Origin: Thermodesulfobacteriota bacterium
Lineage (GTDB): Bacteria; Desulfobacterota; BSN033; UBA1163
Length of the DNA stretch: 7,854 nt
Assembly (NCBI GenBank): GCA_030024065.1
Contig: JASEIE010000196.1
Span: 1 to 7,854 of the forward strand
Direction of reading: 5' to 3'
Shown piece after piece: positions 6,665-7,854 of the stretch. Positions within the stretch are counted from its first letter, which is position 1. Every line of letters starts with the position of its first letter. Under the pieces are notes generated by a model that was not told the origin of the DNA, did no database searches, and was given only the letters and a program-made list of their open reading frames with translations. The position numbers and the translations under genes are program-made.

Positions 6665-7531
6665 TTAGCCCCTCCTTAATCGGCCACCTCTTCTCTCCTC
6701 TAAGAGAAAGGCGAATTCCCCTCCCAGGATCAGAATGGCCGAGGAGTAGTAAACCCACAGGACAAAGATGATCAGAGTGCTCAGGGAACCGTAGACTGCA
6801 GAAAATTTGCCCACGTTCAGGACATACCATCCGAAGAATTGTTTGGCCGCCTCCCATAAAAGGCTGGTGAAGAGGGCTGCCTGAAGAGCGTTTTTAAATT
6901 GGATTTTTCTGTCCGGAATGATCTTGTAAATTAAAAAGAACATCCAAAAAGTGAAGAGGAAGGGGATGAAGTATTTCAAAGAAAATTCGATGAGGGGTCC
7001 CAAATCGAGAGGAAATTTAAAACGATAGCGTTGAATATAACTTATGGCTGAGGTGAGGGTCATGCTGGCCAGATGAAGGATCCCTACGAGGAAAATCATG
7101 AGCAGGTCCACTGCCTTCCCCCGGACGATCCCCCGACCCTTTTCGACTTGCAAGATCAGATTGAGGGCAGTCCTCAGCGAACTGAAAACCCATGTCGAAG
7201 TCCAGATGAGCCCGCCTATTCCTAATATCCCGACAATCTTACGACCTTGAACGATTTTCAGGATGTTTCTCATAACCCTCGGATCCAGGGAAGGCGCCAC
7301 ACTCTCAAGATAGAGTCGGATATGATTTAAAACCTCCCGGTCGCTATAGAGATAGGTGCCCGTCAGACCTAACAATAGTAGGCTGAGAGGAATCAGACAG
7401 ATGAGAAGGTTGAAGGTGATTCCAGAGGAGAGAAAGAAACCATGGTCATCGTCGAACTTCTTCAATGCCTTCCAGAGAAGGTCAAATCTTCTTCCGATCT
7501 CTTGCAACACTCTTATGTCATTGGGTGTCAT
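6665..7531 (-). CDS. YihY/BrkB (UPF0761) family inner-membrane protein
   Basis: This is a 288-residue integral membrane protein of the YihY/virulence factor BrkB family, whose molecular function is not established; earlier labels as RNase BN or as a virulence factor are not reliable guides. Hydrophobic segments lie near residues 36-60, 98-122, 141-165, 180-204, 215-238 and 250-276, the usual six. The family signature is the last segment, YGSLSTLIIFVLWVYYSSAI (247-266) followed by LILGGEF (267-273). Also typical are SSGITFNLLICLIPL (35-49) and the WVFSSLRTALN region (114-124). The C-terminus ends in an Arg/Gly-rich tail. No convincing ribosome-binding site precedes the ATG, so the start is by homology and length. 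It precedes the oxidoreductase pair by 31 bases on the same strand and may be co-transcribed with it, though no shared role is known. Confidence 0.88.
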   Translation of the reverse strand: MTPNDIRVLQEIGRRFDLLWKALKKFDDDHGFFLSSGITFNLLICLIPLSLLLLGLTGTYLYSDREVLNHIRLYLESVAPSLDPRVMRNILKIVQGRKIVGILGIGGLIWTSTWVFSSLRTALNLILQVEKGRGIVRGKAVDLLMIFLVGILHLASMTLTSAISYIQRYRFKFPLDLGPLIEFSLKYFIPFLFTFWMFFLIYKIIPDRKIQFKNALQAALFTSLLWEAAKQFFGWYVLNVGKFSAVYGSLSTLIIFVLWVYYSSAILILGGEFAFLLEERRGGRLRRG

Positions 7532-7561
7532 TGGGGTCGGACCAAGTCAACTCATTGATTT

Positions 7562-7854
7562 TCAAATAGATTCGTCCCAATAGAAGGCGTTTTCTTGCCT
7601 TAGACCGCCATTTTCGGGGCCGAAATTAGCCTCGTAAGAAACCTCCGGCTCTCGTAACTCGCAAGATCCATTGTCCCCTACTACCTGCCGACCCACTGCC
7701 TTGATCCCAAGTCTTTCCTTGGTATCTCTCACGAAGGCTTCGCACCCAACAGCAATGCCCTCAGTCCAACGTGACTCACGTTCTCGGCCCTGCTTCTGCA
7801 AAGCTTCTTCTACAAAGCCTCTGTAGTTCTTCCTCAATTCATCCAGACTCTTTG
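7562..7854 (-). CDS. REP-associated / IS200-like (Y1) transposase, C-terminal part, cut by window edge
   Basis: The frame is open from the right edge of the window to the TGA at 7562-7564, so only about 97 C-terminal codons are visible. An internal TTG at 7835-7837 is not a convincing start, because the frame continues upstream with KSLDE codons. The residues match the tail found in REP-associated transposases: YRGFVEEALQKQGRE, then a SRWTEGIAVGCEAFV block, a LGIKAVGRQVVG segment, and near the end NFGPENGGLRQENAFYWD. The catalytic HUH motif and tyrosine would lie beyond the edge, so activity cannot be judged. Such enzymes (RayT) act on short palindromic repeats as single-strand transposases. 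The stop lies 30 bases before the yihY-like start on the same strand, so a promoter for yihY may sit inside this gene. Confidence 0.7.
   Translation of the reverse strand, partial: KSLDELRKNYRGFVEEALQKQGRERESRWTEGIAVGCEAFVRDTKERLGIKAVGRQVVGDNGSCELREPEVSYEANFGPENGGLRQENAFYWDESI

Noticed and set aside
7522..7550. TTGACT on the minus strand at 7545-7550 as a -35 box for the yihY-like gene
   Set aside because: The matching -10 position reads CACCCA and falls within the start of the coding region, so it is not a credible promoter.

Overview
The window looks like a chromosome segment of an anaerobic bacterium, about 50% GC. The closest guess is an uncultured Desulfobacterota-like (deltaproteobacterial) lineage. 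The reasons are a two-subunit 2-oxoacid:ferredoxin oxidoreductase of the anaerobe type (gamma fused to alpha, with a short beta), a single-domain-type alpha-glucan phosphorylase beside an allosteric-type 6-phosphofructokinase, and palindromic intergenic repeats with a REP-associated transposase. The taxonomic guess is inference only.

Layout. Bases 1-302 hold no convincing gene. They contain two structured palindromic repeats (93-140 and 160-248). Bases 303-587 are a wreck: an open frame whose first third resembles the helix-turn-helix start of an IS630-like transposase and whose remainder resembles the TM2/actuator region of a cation-transporting P-type ATPase. A plus-strand group follows: a membrane site-2 protease with a CBS pair (653-1765), an alpha-glucan phosphorylase (1845-2999) and 6-phosphofructokinase (3015-3983). 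It meets a minus-strand group head-on with only 31 bases between them. Read in transcription order, the minus-strand group is a YihY/BrkB-type membrane protein (7531-6665), a 2-oxoacid:ferredoxin oxidoreductase gamma-alpha subunit (6633-4882) and its beta subunit (4878-4015). Just upstream of yihY, and running off the right edge, is the C-terminal part of a REP-associated (IS200-like) transposase.

How the genes fit together. Phosphorylase plus phosphofructokinase would feed storage glucan into glycolysis as glucose-1-phosphate and then fructose-1,6-bisphosphate. The ferredoxin oxidoreductase would oxidise 2-oxoacids to acyl-CoA with reduced ferredoxin. The two halves are convergent, so co-regulation is not shown. 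The site-2 protease and YihY protein have no clear metabolic link.

Most notable observation: the phosphorylase frame is intact, but its centre appears to be missing. The sequence passes from the motif that normally ends '...DAITNGV' straight into the one that normally begins '[15 protein letters not shown]', skipping roughly 200 residues that include the pyridoxal-phosphate lysine. The join falls exactly on the shared Asn-Gly-Val codons, as expected for an in-frame deletion between short direct repeats. No undescribed multi-gene system was recognised; the rest is conventional metabolism with remnants of mobile elements around it.
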